Origin: a virus
Virus record (IMG/VR): IMGVR_UViG_3300046559_000054
Coordinates: 1-20,054 of that record
Reading direction: 5' to 3' (one strand)
DNA length: 20,054 nucleotides
Shown: piece by piece, positions 1 through 7,571 of the stretch
Layout: each line of letters starts with the position of its first letter
How positions within the stretch are numbered: the stretch's first letter is position 1
The notes under the pieces: model-generated
What the model saw: the letters and a program-made list of their open reading frames with translations, nothing else
Told to the model about the DNA's origin: nothing
The model's database searches: none
Translations under genes and position numbers: made by a program

Positions 1-695
1 ATTCGCTGGTTCAAATCGACGAAGATGCACAGAAGGCAGATCGCCTCGAATTTATCGAAATGGTCAGCAAGTTCTTGCAACAGGCCGTGCCGGCCGCTCA
101 GTCTCAGCCCGAGCTCGCCCCGGTGCTGGTCGAGATACTGAAGTTCGGCGTGTCGGCGTTCAAGGCAGGCAAGACGCTTGAGGGGATGATCGACAACGCT
201 GCGGAGACGCTGACGAAGCAGATCCAAGCGCAGGCCGGACAACCTAAGCCGCCTCCGATCGAAATCCAGAAGGTGCAAGCCGAGTCGCAAGCGCGCATCC
301 AAGAGAAGCAGGCCGGCGCGCAGATGGATATGCAGATGGAGCAGCATCGCACGCAGCTCGAATCCGCCAAGCTTCAGCAGGAAGGCCAGATCGAAATGCT
401 GAAGGCTCACTTGGAGCAGCAGACGGCCGAAGCCGAGCAGCGCTACCAGGCGCAGCAAGCGGCCCAAGAGACGGCGATGGAAATGCAGCGCGACGAGATG
501 GAGCGGCAGAGCCAAGAGCGTTTGGCACAGATGCAAGCCATGCTTGAAGCGGACAAGGCCGAGCGCGATCGCCAATTCCAGATGCTGATTGCTGCGATGA
601 ACAATCAGGTCAAGCTCGAAGTTGCCGAAATCGGCGCACAAACCACTCTCGAAGCCTCGCAGATCAGCGCGGCCAAGTCGGGTTCCGAAGAATAA
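1..695 (+). CDS. Portal protein, C-terminal part (5' truncated by window)
   Basis: The reading frame is open from base 3 through the ATG at 60 to the stop at 693-695, so the ATG at 60 is probably internal and the gene starts outside the window. About 230 residues are visible. The first ~80 (acidic EDAQKADRLEFIE, then PVLVEILKFGVSAFKAGK) look like the part of P22-type podovirus portals that precedes the barrel. The remaining ~150 are very rich in Gln, Glu, Ala and Met without Gly or Pro breaks, as expected for a long helical coil. P22 portal ends in such a helical barrel, and this tail is inferred to be its counterpart. The portal is the dodecameric DNA gateway at one capsid vertex. The position directly before scaffold and capsid genes supports the call. 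A separate coiled-coil protein starting at 60 is less likely because there is no clear ribosome site. Confidence 0.72.
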   Translation, partial: SLVQIDEDAQKADRLEFIEMVSKFLQQAVPAAQSQPELAPVLVEILKFGVSAFKAGKTLEGMIDNAAETLTKQIQAQAGQPKPPPIEIQKVQAESQARIQEKQAGAQMDMQMEQHRTQLESAKLQQEGQIEMLKAHLEQQTAEAEQRYQAQQAAQETAMEMQRDEMERQSQERLAQMQAMLEADKAERDRQFQMLIAAMNNQVKLEVAEIGAQTTLEASQISAAKSGSEE

Positions 696-698
696 CCC

Positions 699-1046
699 AT
701 GCCTATCTACGCAACGAAATGCCAGTCCTGCGGCAGGGACGATGCTGTCTATCGCTCCGTTGCAGAGCGCGATAAGGACATCCCTGCATGTGAGTGCGGC
801 GGCGCAGTGCAGCGCGTCGTCAGCGCTCCCTATGTGGCTGCGGACATGTCCCCGTACCGCTCGATGATTACGGGCGAAATGATCACTTCCCGGTCGCATC
901 ATCGCGCGCACCTGAAGGCGCACAACTGCATCGAGATCGGCAATGAAACGAAGTACCTGAAGCCAAAAGAAAAGATCGACCTTGCGCCCGAGTCGAAGAA
1001 GGCGCGCAAGCAAAAGATCATTGAGCAAGTCAACGCACTTAAATAG
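699..1046 (+). CDS. FmdB-like zinc ribbon protein
   Basis: This 115-residue protein begins MPIYATKCQSCG, the signature opening of FmdB-family zinc ribbon proteins. Likely metal ligands are Cys8 and Cys11, then Cys31 and Cys33. The second pair is CxC rather than the usual CxxC. The C-terminal half is basic, with many Lys and Arg (KKARKQKIIEQ), and unlike the ribbon it has no family I recognise. It sits 3 bases after the portal gene and 14 before the next gene, inside the head module. Similar small ribbons are common between portal and capsid genes of podoviruses, where their job is unknown. The ribosome site is weak (GAAGA upstream), so translation may depend on read-through from the portal gene. 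Zinc binding is inferred from the motif. Confidence 0.75.
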   Translation: MPIYATKCQSCGRDDAVYRSVAERDKDIPACECGGAVQRVVSAPYVAADMSPYRSMITGEMITSRSHHRAHLKAHNCIEIGNETKYLKPKEKIDLAPESKKARKQKIIEQVNALK

Positions 1047-1060
1047 CCACGGAGAAAGCA

Positions 1061-1474
1061 ATGAACATGGCAGTCCATACGCCGTTGACCGGCGACCAGC
1101 AGATCGAAAGCGAGATTGTTCGCAAAGGCAAGATTGCGCCGCGCGTGACGCCGGCGGACATCGATGCAGCAATTGCAAGCGAGCATTACTTTACGGCCGA
1201 AGAAGGACTCGAAGGGTCGGTAGGTGGTGCAGCGTCGTATGCAGATGCCGTAATTCGAGGTGATGAAGAGCGTATTCCAGTTTCATTGGGCTTGCTCACG
1301 TTCTGCGTGCTCGTGCTTCGCAATGGCTTCGCCGTGACAGGTGAGAGCGCATGCGCATCGGCCGAAAACTTCGACGCCGTGATTGGCCGCAAGATCGCGC
1401 GCCAAAACGCTGTCGAGAAGATCTGGCCGCTCGAAGGCTATTTGCTGAAAGACCGTCTCGCATCCAACAAATAA
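1061..1474 (+). CDS. N4 gp49 / Sf6 gp66 family protein
   Basis: This 137-residue protein carries the conserved block of the phage N4 gp49/Sf6 gene 66 family in its C-terminal half (about residues 77-134): LLTFCVLVLRNGF, then VTGESACASAENFDAVIGRK, then NAVEKIWPLEGYLL. The family is widespread in phages and its biochemical role is not established. The first ~70 residues are variable. A ribosome site GGAG lies 6 bases before the ATG at 1061. A second ATG two codons later is possible but worse placed. The gene lies between the zinc ribbon and scaffold genes and is likely co-transcribed with the head genes. The family assignment is firm, the function open. Confidence 0.82.
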   Translation: MNMAVHTPLTGDQQIESEIVRKGKIAPRVTPADIDAAIASEHYFTAEEGLEGSVGGAASYADAVIRGDEERIPVSLGLLTFCVLVLRNGFAVTGESACASAENFDAVIGRKIARQNAVEKIWPLEGYLLKDRLASNK

Positions 1475-1491
1475 GAAGAGGCTGAGCCATC

Positions 1492-2547
1492 ATGGGAACC
1501 CGCAGAGAAGATCTAGCCGAAGCGCTCGAAGCGATCGACGAGCACGTAGGCGACGCACCTGAAGCAGTGCATGAAGTTGTCGTGGACGCGCCGAGCGTCG
1601 AGAACATCAGCGCAGAACCGGTCGAAAACGAAGGCCGAGCGCGGGACGAATCGGGCCGCTTTGCCCCGAAGTCGCCTGCCGCTCCGTCTGCTGAGGCTGT
1701 GGCAGGCGTCGAGACGCAGCCGGTCACGTTGGAGCGCCCCGAACCGCCGAAGTCATGGAAGGCCGAGCAGCGCGCCCATTGGGACAAGCTTGATCCGGAA
1801 GTCGCGAAGTACATCCACCAGCGCGAGCAGGAAAGCCAACGCGGGTTCGATGAATACCGCTCGAAGGTCGAGCCGATCGTCCAGCAGATCCAGCCGCATA
1901 TCGACGAGCTGCGCCAACAGGGCGTTCAGCCGGAAGTCGTGGTGCGCGATCTGCTCTATACGCGAAAGCTGCTGGCGACCGGCGACGAAGCGACCAAGCT
2001 GCAAACGCTGGTGAATGTGGCGCACGCCGTGGGAATCCCGCTGCAACAGATGCTGCAACAGAGCGCAGCGCTTCCGCAGCACATGCAGCAGCACATCGAT
2101 CCGCAAGTGATGGCAGCGCAACAGCGCGCGCGTGATCTGGAAAACCAGATGGCGCAGCACCAACAGAGCCAGCACGCACAGATGCAAGCGGCTGCGGTGG
2201 CTGAAGTCGAAAACTTCAAGTCTTCGCATCCGTATGTAGACCAATTGGGGCCGCAGATGCAGCAACTGCTACAAGCAGGGCTGGCTACGGATCTTGATAG
2301 CGCCTATTCGAAGGCGCTCCGCTTGAACGACGAACTTTTCCAGAAGAGCCAAGCGACACAACGCGAAGCCGCTGAAAAGCAACGTCGTATCGAGGCGGAT
2401 AAGGCGGCGAAAGCTGCCAAAGCGAACGCAGTCAGCACGCGAACGACCACACCCGGCGCGATCGCGGCAACGACAGGCGGGGCACCGAAAGGACGGCGCG
2501 CGGCTCTCGAAGATTCCTTCGAGCAGATGACCGCAAGCCGTATTTGA
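1492..2547 (+). CDS. Scaffold-like head assembly protein
   Basis: This is a 351-residue, strongly charged protein with no membrane segment. It has an acidic N-terminus, the linker RDESGRFAPK at about 50-60, a conserved-looking PPKSWKAEQRAHWDKLDPEVAK block near residues 82-105, a long Gln-rich helical middle (about 105-280), and a basic, Lys/Ala-rich end (KQRRIEADKAAKAAKA). This pattern and the position immediately before the major capsid gene are typical of podovirus scaffold proteins, which bind coat protein through a basic helical C-terminus and leave the procapsid. A weak ribosome site (GAGG) lies about ten bases before the ATG. No protease domain is seen. The scaffold role is inferred from composition and context. 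Confidence 0.7.
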   Translation: MGTRREDLAEALEAIDEHVGDAPEAVHEVVVDAPSVENISAEPVENEGRARDESGRFAPKSPAAPSAEAVAGVETQPVTLERPEPPKSWKAEQRAHWDKLDPEVAKYIHQREQESQRGFDEYRSKVEPIVQQIQPHIDELRQQGVQPEVVVRDLLYTRKLLATGDEATKLQTLVNVAHAVGIPLQQMLQQSAALPQHMQQHIDPQVMAAQQRARDLENQMAQHQQSQHAQMQAAAVAEVENFKSSHPYVDQLGPQMQQLLQAGLATDLDSAYSKALRLNDELFQKSQATQREAAEKQRRIEADKAAKAAKANAVSTRTTTPGAIAATTGGAPKGRRAALEDSFEQMTASRI

Positions 2548-2568
2548 TTTCACTGATAGGAGCTACAC

Positions 2569-3573
2569 ATGGCATTCGCCAATAGCGCAATCAGCGACAT
2601 CATCGCCACGACCATCCAATCTCGTAGCGGCGAACTCGCTGACAACGTAACAAACAACAACGCACTTCTGATGGTTCTTCGTGAGCGGGGCAACGTGCGC
2701 CCGTTCGGCGGTGGTAACGTGATTTTGGAAGAAATCATGTACACCGACTCGACGACGACCAACGTCAACTCATACTCGGGCTACGAAGTGCTGAACATCA
2801 GCCCGAATAGCCCGATCTCGGCTGCTCAGTTCAGCATCCAGCAGTACGCGGCGGCCGTGACCATCTCGGGTCTGGAAATGCTCCAGAACTCGTCGAAGGA
2901 AGCGATCATCGATCTGCTCGACTCGCGCATGGACATTGCCGAGTCGCAACTGATCAACCGTATCGCCGCGGACATCTATCTCGACGGCACGGGTAACTCG
3001 GGCAAGAACATCACCGGTCTGGCCGCGGCTATTCCGGATGCGCCCGGCTCGGGTACGTATGGCGGTATCTCGCGCTCGGCGTTCCCGTTCTGGCAATCGC
3101 AGGTGTTCTCGGGCGTGACCAACGGTGGCGCGGCTGTGTCGGCAGCGAACATCCAGAACTACATGACGCAGCTGTCGCTCAAGGCGGTTCGCGGTCGTGA
3201 TCGTATGGATCTGTTCGTCGCGGACAACAACTACTACTCGATGTATATCGCATCGATGCAGGCTCAGCAGCGCGTCATGAGCGACGGCAACACGAAGCTC
3301 GCGGGCGCCGGTTTCCCGGCCGTGAAGTTCTATGGCGGCGGCATGGCGGCTGACGTGGTGTTGGACGGCGGTATCGGCAGCAATGCCACGGCCAATCACA
3401 TGTGGGGGCTGAATACGAAGTACATCAGCTTCCGTCCGCACCGTGACCGTAACTTCGTGCCGATCGGCGGCGAGCGTCAAGCGGTCAACCAAGATGCGGT
3501 TACGAAGCTGATTGGCTGGGCCGGCAACCTCACGTCGCGCGGGCCGCAATTCAGCGGCGTGCTTATCGGATGA
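2569..3573 (+). CDS. Major capsid protein
   Basis: This 334-residue protein begins MAFANSAISDIIATTIQSRS and has the alternating hydrophobic and small-residue texture of HK97-fold coat proteins. Features include GGGNVILEEIMY near 46-57, a helix with SSKEAIIDLLDSRMDIAESQLINRIA around 106-131, and a C-terminal RPHRDRNFVPIGGERQ segment. Its place after a scaffold-like gene and before a decoration-like gene supports the coat role. The ribosome site AGGAG lies 6 bases before the ATG. GC content is high, roughly 65% in a sampled line, in contrast with the next gene. There is no sign of an N-terminal delta domain, consistent with a separate scaffold. The fold is inferred. The capsid role is well supported by context and by resemblance to podovirus coat proteins. 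Confidence 0.82.
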   Translation: MAFANSAISDIIATTIQSRSGELADNVTNNNALLMVLRERGNVRPFGGGNVILEEIMYTDSTTTNVNSYSGYEVLNISPNSPISAAQFSIQQYAAAVTISGLEMLQNSSKEAIIDLLDSRMDIAESQLINRIAADIYLDGTGNSGKNITGLAAAIPDAPGSGTYGGISRSAFPFWQSQVFSGVTNGGAAVSAANIQNYMTQLSLKAVRGRDRMDLFVADNNYYSMYIASMQAQQRVMSDGNTKLAGAGFPAVKFYGGGMAADVVLDGGIGSNATANHMWGLNTKYISFRPHRDRNFVPIGGERQAVNQDAVTKLIGWAGNLTSRGPQFSGVLIG

Positions 3574-3591
3574 TTCTGCGGAGGCTGATCA

Positions 3592-3630
3592 CCTAAGAAT
3601 GGTAAAATATCCTAACTAACCCTTAGGAGT
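3592..3630 (+). promoter_or_regulatory. Possible hairpin masking the HNH ribosome site, with a -10-like box
   Basis: CCTAAG at 3592-3597 is the exact inverted complement of CTTAGG at 3622-3627. The right arm overlaps the TTAGGAG ribosome site of the HNH gene, so pairing would hide that site in transcripts that read through from the capsid gene. Between the arms lies TAAAAT (3603-3608), five of six matches to a sigma-70 -10 box, but no good -35 box is visible. The stem is only 6 bp with a 24-base loop, so stability is doubtful. Confidence 0.35.
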
Positions 3631-3635
3631 TTTCC

Positions 3636-4091
3636 ATGCCCGGTGGTCGTCCTCCAGTTGATCCTGTTAAGCGGTTTTTGAGCAAAGTAAAGCATGTCGA
3701 ATCCGGCTGTCATGAATGGCAAGCCGGATTAGCTAGAGGCGGTTACGGCAAATTCCAGCACGGTAAAACTGTGCAAGCCCACCGTGCCTCGTACCAGTTC
3801 TTCAAAGGAAACATCCCGGAAGGCATGTGCGTCATGCACAAGTGCGACAACCGTTTGTGCGTCAATCCTGAGCACTTGATGATTGGCACACTGACGGACA
3901 ACATTGCCGACATGGATTCGAAGGGCAGGCGAGGTACGAAAAGCAGGCTGACGCGCGCGCAAGCCGCCGAAATCCTGAATTTGGTCGGAACCGGCTTAAG
4001 TCAGAAGCAAATTGGTGACATGTTTGGCGTTGACCAGACGACCGTCAGCAGGATCGCTCTAGGCAAGACAACCAAATTTAAGGAGCAGTGA
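3636..4091 (+). CDS. HNH endonuclease, free-standing homing type, with C-terminal HTH
   Basis: This 151-residue protein has an HNH_3-type nuclease core: GCHEWQAG at 24-31, HRASYQFF at 49-56, IPEGMCVMHKCDNRLC at 60-75 and VNPEHL at 76-81. Likely active-site or metal residues are His49, His68, Asn77 and His80, with Cys70 and Cys75 structural. A helix-turn-helix segment follows (about 121-141, LSQKQIGDMFGVDQTTVSRI) and probably helps bind DNA. Such genes spread by cutting alleles that lack them. The capsid gene upstream ends normally, so this is a free-standing insertion rather than an intron. Sampled lines are about 45-48% GC against about 65% in the capsid gene, which suggests separate ancestry. 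The ribosome site TTAGGAG precedes the ATG, and the gene ends 1 base before the next ATG. Confidence 0.88.
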   Translation: MPGGRPPVDPVKRFLSKVKHVESGCHEWQAGLARGGYGKFQHGKTVQAHRASYQFFKGNIPEGMCVMHKCDNRLCVNPEHLMIGTLTDNIADMDSKGRRGTKSRLTRAQAAEILNLVGTGLSQKQIGDMFGVDQTTVSRIALGKTTKFKEQ

Positions 4092-4092
4092 A

Positions 4093-4389
4093 ATGCCTGT
4101 GTATTCCGTAACGCCTCAGATCGGCTTCGATCTGATCAACACGATCCTGGCTACCGATATTGCTTCGGGCGCTCGGACTGTGCCTGTCAACCTCGGTGAG
4201 CAAGTGTTCGGCAGCGACGGTAAGCGGTACGTCTTCGCCAAAGCCAACGCTTCGATCTCCGCGTCCACGGCTGTCTGCACGGTCGCTCCGACGACGTTCC
4301 TCGCGACGGCATCGGGTGGCGCATACACGTCGCCGGCAACGGCAATGAGCACTGGCGATTACGGCTGGTTCTCGGCTGCGTCGGTCTAA
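4093..4389 (+). CDS. Small decoration-like head protein
   Basis: This 98-residue protein is rich in Ala, Thr, Ser and Val and has an all-beta look. It has a central GSDGKRYVFAKANASISA segment and ends with GDYGWFSAASV. A closing DYGW motif after a Gly-x-Asp-Gly-Lys-x-Tyr strand recurs in small proteins encoded right after podovirus capsid genes, some of which are capsid decoration proteins. The role here is inferred from that pattern and from position. The ribosome site AAGGAG lies inside the last codons of the HNH gene, so this gene keeps a strong site of its own although the endonuclease separates it from the capsid gene. A strong terminator follows. Confidence 0.6.
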   Translation: MPVYSVTPQIGFDLINTILATDIASGARTVPVNLGEQVFGSDGKRYVFAKANASISASTAVCTVAPTTFLATASGGAYTSPATAMSTGDYGWFSAASV

Positions 4390-4412
4390 AAAAGCTTTCT
4401 CCCGTGGGTCTT

Positions 4413-4440
4413 GGGGCGTCGATTCTGGCGCCCCTTTTTT
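4413..4440 (+). terminator. Rho-independent terminator after the head genes
   Basis: GGGGCGTC (4413-4420) pairs with GGCGCCCC (4427-4434), one G-T pair included, around a 6-base loop, and six T residues follow (4435-4440). It closes the capsid/decoration unit. A further 7-bp pair, TCCCGTG at 4400-4406 with CACGGGA at 4441-4447, encloses the hairpin and its T-tract. Confidence 0.85.
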
Positions 4441-4471
4441 CACGGGACTTCACCCATAACAGGAGAAAAGC

Positions 4472-5068
4472 ATGTACGAAGCACTGGAAAGTGACACGCA
4501 GAATCCGCGCGCCGGCCTGTATGTCGAGTTCTTCCCCGGCAAGCGTTACAACGAATTCCGCAGCAAAGAGAGCGGCAAGCCTGAGTTCGATCTGGTCCCG
4601 ATGATTAAGAAGTGCAATCCGGGCGATCCGACGAACATCATCGAGCGTCCAGCACGCGACGACGACAAAGACGAATGGCCGGGTCAGTGGGCAGCCTATG
4701 AGCGCCGCACGTCCTACCGTCCGGAATCGGGTACGCCGGTTGAAGACTGGCCGCGCCTGGATGTCGCGACCGTCGCGAAGTTGAAGGCGCTCGAGTTCCA
4801 TACGGTCGAACAGTTGGCCGAGTGCTCGGATCAGCAATGCCAGCGTATCGGTATGGGCTGCTACGAGCTGCGCACGAAGGCGGCTGCATATATCGCTGCG
4901 GCGAAAGACTCCTCGCTGGCTCAGAAGCAAGCCGAAGACCTCATGCTGCGCAATCAGGAAATCGAAGACCTGAAGGCAACGGTCCTGCGCCTCGGCTCGC
5001 AGTTGGAAGCAATGCAAGCGATGGACCCCGAAAAGCGCGGCCCCGGCCGCCCGCGTAAAGAGGCGTAA
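4472..5068 (+). CDS. Head/tail-region protein with C-terminal AT-hook-like motif
   Basis: This 198-residue protein is charged and soluble-looking. The first ~95 residues have no recognised domain. A segment near 95-132 (VATVAKLKALEFHTVEQLAEC and onward) resembles a helix-hairpin-helix fold. A short coiled coil follows, and the last ten residues, KRGPGRPRKEA, match an AT-hook: a Gly-Arg-Pro core with basic flanks that inserts in the minor groove of AT-rich DNA. Proteins of this kind occur in podovirus structural clusters between capsid and tail-adaptor genes, function unknown. DNA binding during packaging or head completion is a guess. The ribosome site AGGAG lies about 7 bases before the ATG, and the gene starts 25 bases after the terminator T-run. 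Confidence 0.6.
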   Translation: MYEALESDTQNPRAGLYVEFFPGKRYNEFRSKESGKPEFDLVPMIKKCNPGDPTNIIERPARDDDKDEWPGQWAAYERRTSYRPESGTPVEDWPRLDVATVAKLKALEFHTVEQLAECSDQQCQRIGMGCYELRTKAAAYIAAAKDSSLAQKQAEDLMLRNQEIEDLKATVLRLGSQLEAMQAMDPEKRGPGRPRKEA

Positions 5069-5070
5069 AT

Positions 5071-5994
5071 ATGTCGTCGACCATGTTGCAGCTAGTGCAG
5101 CAAGCTACCGGTGAATTGGGGCTTGCCGTGCCGTTCTCAGTTGCGGGCAATACTGCCCAAGACACGACGCAGCAGCTTGCACTGCTCAACGCGGTCGGCT
5201 ATGACTTGTTACGCGAGCCAGCTTTTAATTGGCAGGCTCTGACGACCGAATATCGCTTCACCAGTCTGTGGACGATCCAGACGGGCAACGTGACGAGCGG
5301 ATCGGCCGTCATCACCAATATTCCGTCTACCGCTGCGATCGCTGCCGCCACGTACATGGTGACTGGCAACGGCATCAATCAAGATACGTATGTGCAGTCG
5401 GTCGACTCGGCTACGCAAATCACGATGACTCAGCCGGCCGCGGCAAGCGGAACGGCGGTGTCGCTCACGTTCGCGAAGACGAAATACGCGTTTCCCGTGG
5501 ACTATCAGCGCATCATCGACCGCACGCAATGGGACAAGTCGAAGCATTGGGAAATGCTGGGGCCCGAGAGCCCGCAGCAGTGGCAATGGCTGAAATCCGG
5601 CTACATCGCCACTGGCCCGCGTATTCGCTGGCGCATTCTCGGTAACACGTTCCAGATTTGGCCTGGCGTGAGCACGTCTGAATATCTCGGTTTTGAGTAT
5701 GTCTCAAAGTACTGGGTAACTGATGTCAGCGGCACGGCCAAGGGAAACTTTACCTCCGATACCGACACATGTCAGTTCGACGATCGGCTGATGGTCGCGG
5801 GGCTGAAGCTCAAATATTGGGGTATCAAAGGATTCGAGACGCAGATTCTGCAGGACGAATACGACGCGATTCTTTCGTCTATCAAGGCAGAGGAACAGGG
5901 TTCGCCATTGCTCTCGCTTGCCCCGCGCGTTTCGAGCTATCTGCTTGGTCCTGAGAACATCCCGGATTCGGGCTTTGGCGTGGCTCAGCCGTGA
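5071..5994 (+). CDS. Head-tail adaptor-like protein
   Basis: This 307-residue protein begins with an amphipathic helical region (MLQLVQQATGELGL, then DTTQQLALLNAVGYDLLRE), characteristic of podovirus head-tail adaptor or packaged-DNA stabilisation proteins (P22 gp4/T7 gp11 role). A beta-rich insertion at about 70-138 (GNVTSGSAVITNIPS, VTGNGINQDTYVQSVDS, ATQITMTQPAAASG) resembles an Ig-like module found in many phage proteins. The C-terminal half has WDKSKHWEMLGPESPQQWQWLK and a helical tail FETQILQDEYDAILSSIK. It follows the AT-hook gene by 2 bases and overlaps the next gene by GTGA. The adaptor role is inferred from layout and position. Confidence 0.65.
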   Translation: MSSTMLQLVQQATGELGLAVPFSVAGNTAQDTTQQLALLNAVGYDLLREPAFNWQALTTEYRFTSLWTIQTGNVTSGSAVITNIPSTAAIAAATYMVTGNGINQDTYVQSVDSATQITMTQPAAASGTAVSLTFAKTKYAFPVDYQRIIDRTQWDKSKHWEMLGPESPQQWQWLKSGYIATGPRIRWRILGNTFQIWPGVSTSEYLGFEYVSKYWVTDVSGTAKGNFTSDTDTCQFDDRLMVAGLKLKYWGIKGFETQILQDEYDAILSSIKAEEQGSPLLSLAPRVSSYLLGPENIPDSGFGVAQP

Positions 5995-7571
5995 CAAACA
6001 TTACAGGTATTGCAGCAGCGGCCCAACGGAAACGTCGGCAGGCCCAAGGGCAGCGCTCGACTACGGTTAACCTGCCGGCGCCTATTGGCGGATGGAATGC
6101 GCGTGATTCGCTCGCGCAGATGGCGCCCGAAGATGCGGTAACGCTCACGAACTGGTTTCCAACGACTTCCGATGTCATGGGGCGCGCAGGCTTCACGAAG
6201 TGGGCGACTGGGTTTGCGGGCGACGTGAACACAGTAATGCCGTTCAACCCCGCGACGGGCATTAGCAAGCTATTCGCGGCATCCGGTGCATCGATCTATG
6301 ACATCAGCGGCGGCGGTGCGATCGGTGCGCCTTCCGTGACCGGATTCACTAACGACAAGTGGTCATACACCAATTTTGCGACGAGCGCCGGCCCGTTCAT
6401 GTGTCTTGTGAATGGACAGGACGGGTATTACGTCTATAACGGCACGACGTGGCAGAACGTGACTTCTGGTTCAACGCCTATCTCTATCACCGGCGTCAAT
6501 CCGAACAATCTGTCGTTTGTCGAAGTCTTCGCGTCGCGCGTCTGGTTCATCGAAAAGAACACGTTGCACGCTTGGTATTTGCCTGTCGGCCAGGTCGGCG
6601 GTGCGGCATCGCAGTTCGACTTCTCGCCTATTTTCAAGCGCGGCGGCTCGCTCGTCGCAATTGGCGTCTGGACTGTCGACGGCGGCGAAGGAATGCAGGA
6701 CTATCTAGCTCTCGTGACCAGCGAAGGTGAGGTTGCGATTTATGGCGGCACTGACCCATCTCAGGCATCCACCTTCGCGAAGAAGGGCACATATCAGGTC
6801 GGTACGCCGATGGGCTTCCGATCGTTCATGAAGTACGGCGGGGACTTGCTCTATATCGGCAAGGATGGTCTCGGGCCGATCTCAGCGCTGCTCGGTTCAA
6901 CTCGCGTCAACAGCAATTTGAACCTGACCGGAAAGATTCAGGGCGCCATTTCTCAGGCGACAAGTCTTTATCCGAATAACTACGGATGGTGTCTCGTTCT
7001 GTTTCCGCTAGAAAACATGCTGATCCTGAATATTCCGGTTGGGTCAGGGCAGCAACAGCAATATGTGATGAACACGATTACCGGAGCCTGGTGCAACTTC
7101 ACCGGATGGAACGCGAACCATTGGGAACGCTACAGAGATCAGATTTACTTTGCCAGCACGGGCTTTGTCGGTCTTGCATGGAACGGCCTGTCGGATAACG
7201 GCACGAACATCAACACAATCGCGCAGCAGGCATTCAACGAGTTCGGAACGCCGCTTCAGAAGCGCTTCACGATGATGCGTCCGATCCTCTGGACGAACGG
7301 CTCGCCGGCTTTGTCGGCAGGGATCAATGTCGACTATGACCAGAACGTCCCGCAATCGACGCTTAACTATTTGCCGCTCAATTTTGGGCTGTGGGATACG
7401 GCTATCTGGGACTTGGGAACGTGGGGCGGAAATCTTCAGATCGCAAAGGCATGGCAGGGCGTTACTGGGGTCGGCATGACCGGTTCTCCGACGCTTAAAG
7501 CCGCTGTGAATGGTACTGAAACGCATTGGGCCGCGTCCGACATCGTATTCGAAACTGGCTGGACAGTTTAA
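5991..7571 (+). CDS. Tail nozzle/hub-like protein
   Basis: This 526-residue protein starts at a GTG overlapping the upstream stop (GTGA). After a short basic N-terminus comes VNLPAPIGGWNARDSLAQM, a typical opening of podovirus tail-hub proteins. The body is beta-rich with repeated W/Y/G-containing strands (GQDGYYVYNGTTWQNV, HAWYLPVGQVG, GDLLYIGKDGLGPIS, HWERYRDQIYFASTG), which suggests a propeller-like fold. P22 gp10 and T7 gp12 build the short tail tube below the portal and hold packaged DNA. The same role is inferred here from size, texture and position directly after the adaptor-like gene. It overlaps the GNAT gene by TAATG. Confidence 0.68.
   Translation: MTNITGIAAAAQRKRRQAQGQRSTTVNLPAPIGGWNARDSLAQMAPEDAVTLTNWFPTTSDVMGRAGFTKWATGFAGDVNTVMPFNPATGISKLFAASGASIYDISGGGAIGAPSVTGFTNDKWSYTNFATSAGPFMCLVNGQDGYYVYNGTTWQNVTSGSTPISITGVNPNNLSFVEVFASRVWFIEKNTLHAWYLPVGQVGGAASQFDFSPIFKRGGSLVAIGVWTVDGGEGMQDYLALVTSEGEVAIYGGTDPSQASTFAKKGTYQVGTPMGFRSFMKYGGDLLYIGKDGLGPISALLGSTRVNSNLNLTGKIQGAISQATSLYPNNYGWCLVLFPLENMLILNIPVGSGQQQQYVMNTITGAWCNFTGWNANHWERYRDQIYFASTGFVGLAWNGLSDNGTNINTIAQQAFNEFGTPLQKRFTMMRPILWTNGSPALSAGINVDYDQNVPQSTLNYLPLNFGLWDTAIWDLGTWGGNLQIAKAWQGVTGVGMTGSPTLKAAVNGTETHWAASDIVFETGWTV

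Noticed and set aside
2770-3549. Reverse-strand frame of about 259 codons opposite the capsid gene
   Set aside because: Mirror frame of a strongly biased coding sequence; the capsid protein on the + strand has far better coding texture and a ribosome site.
4187-5017. Reverse-strand frame of about 276 codons
   Set aside because: It crosses the terminator and two real + strand genes and has a low-quality composition.
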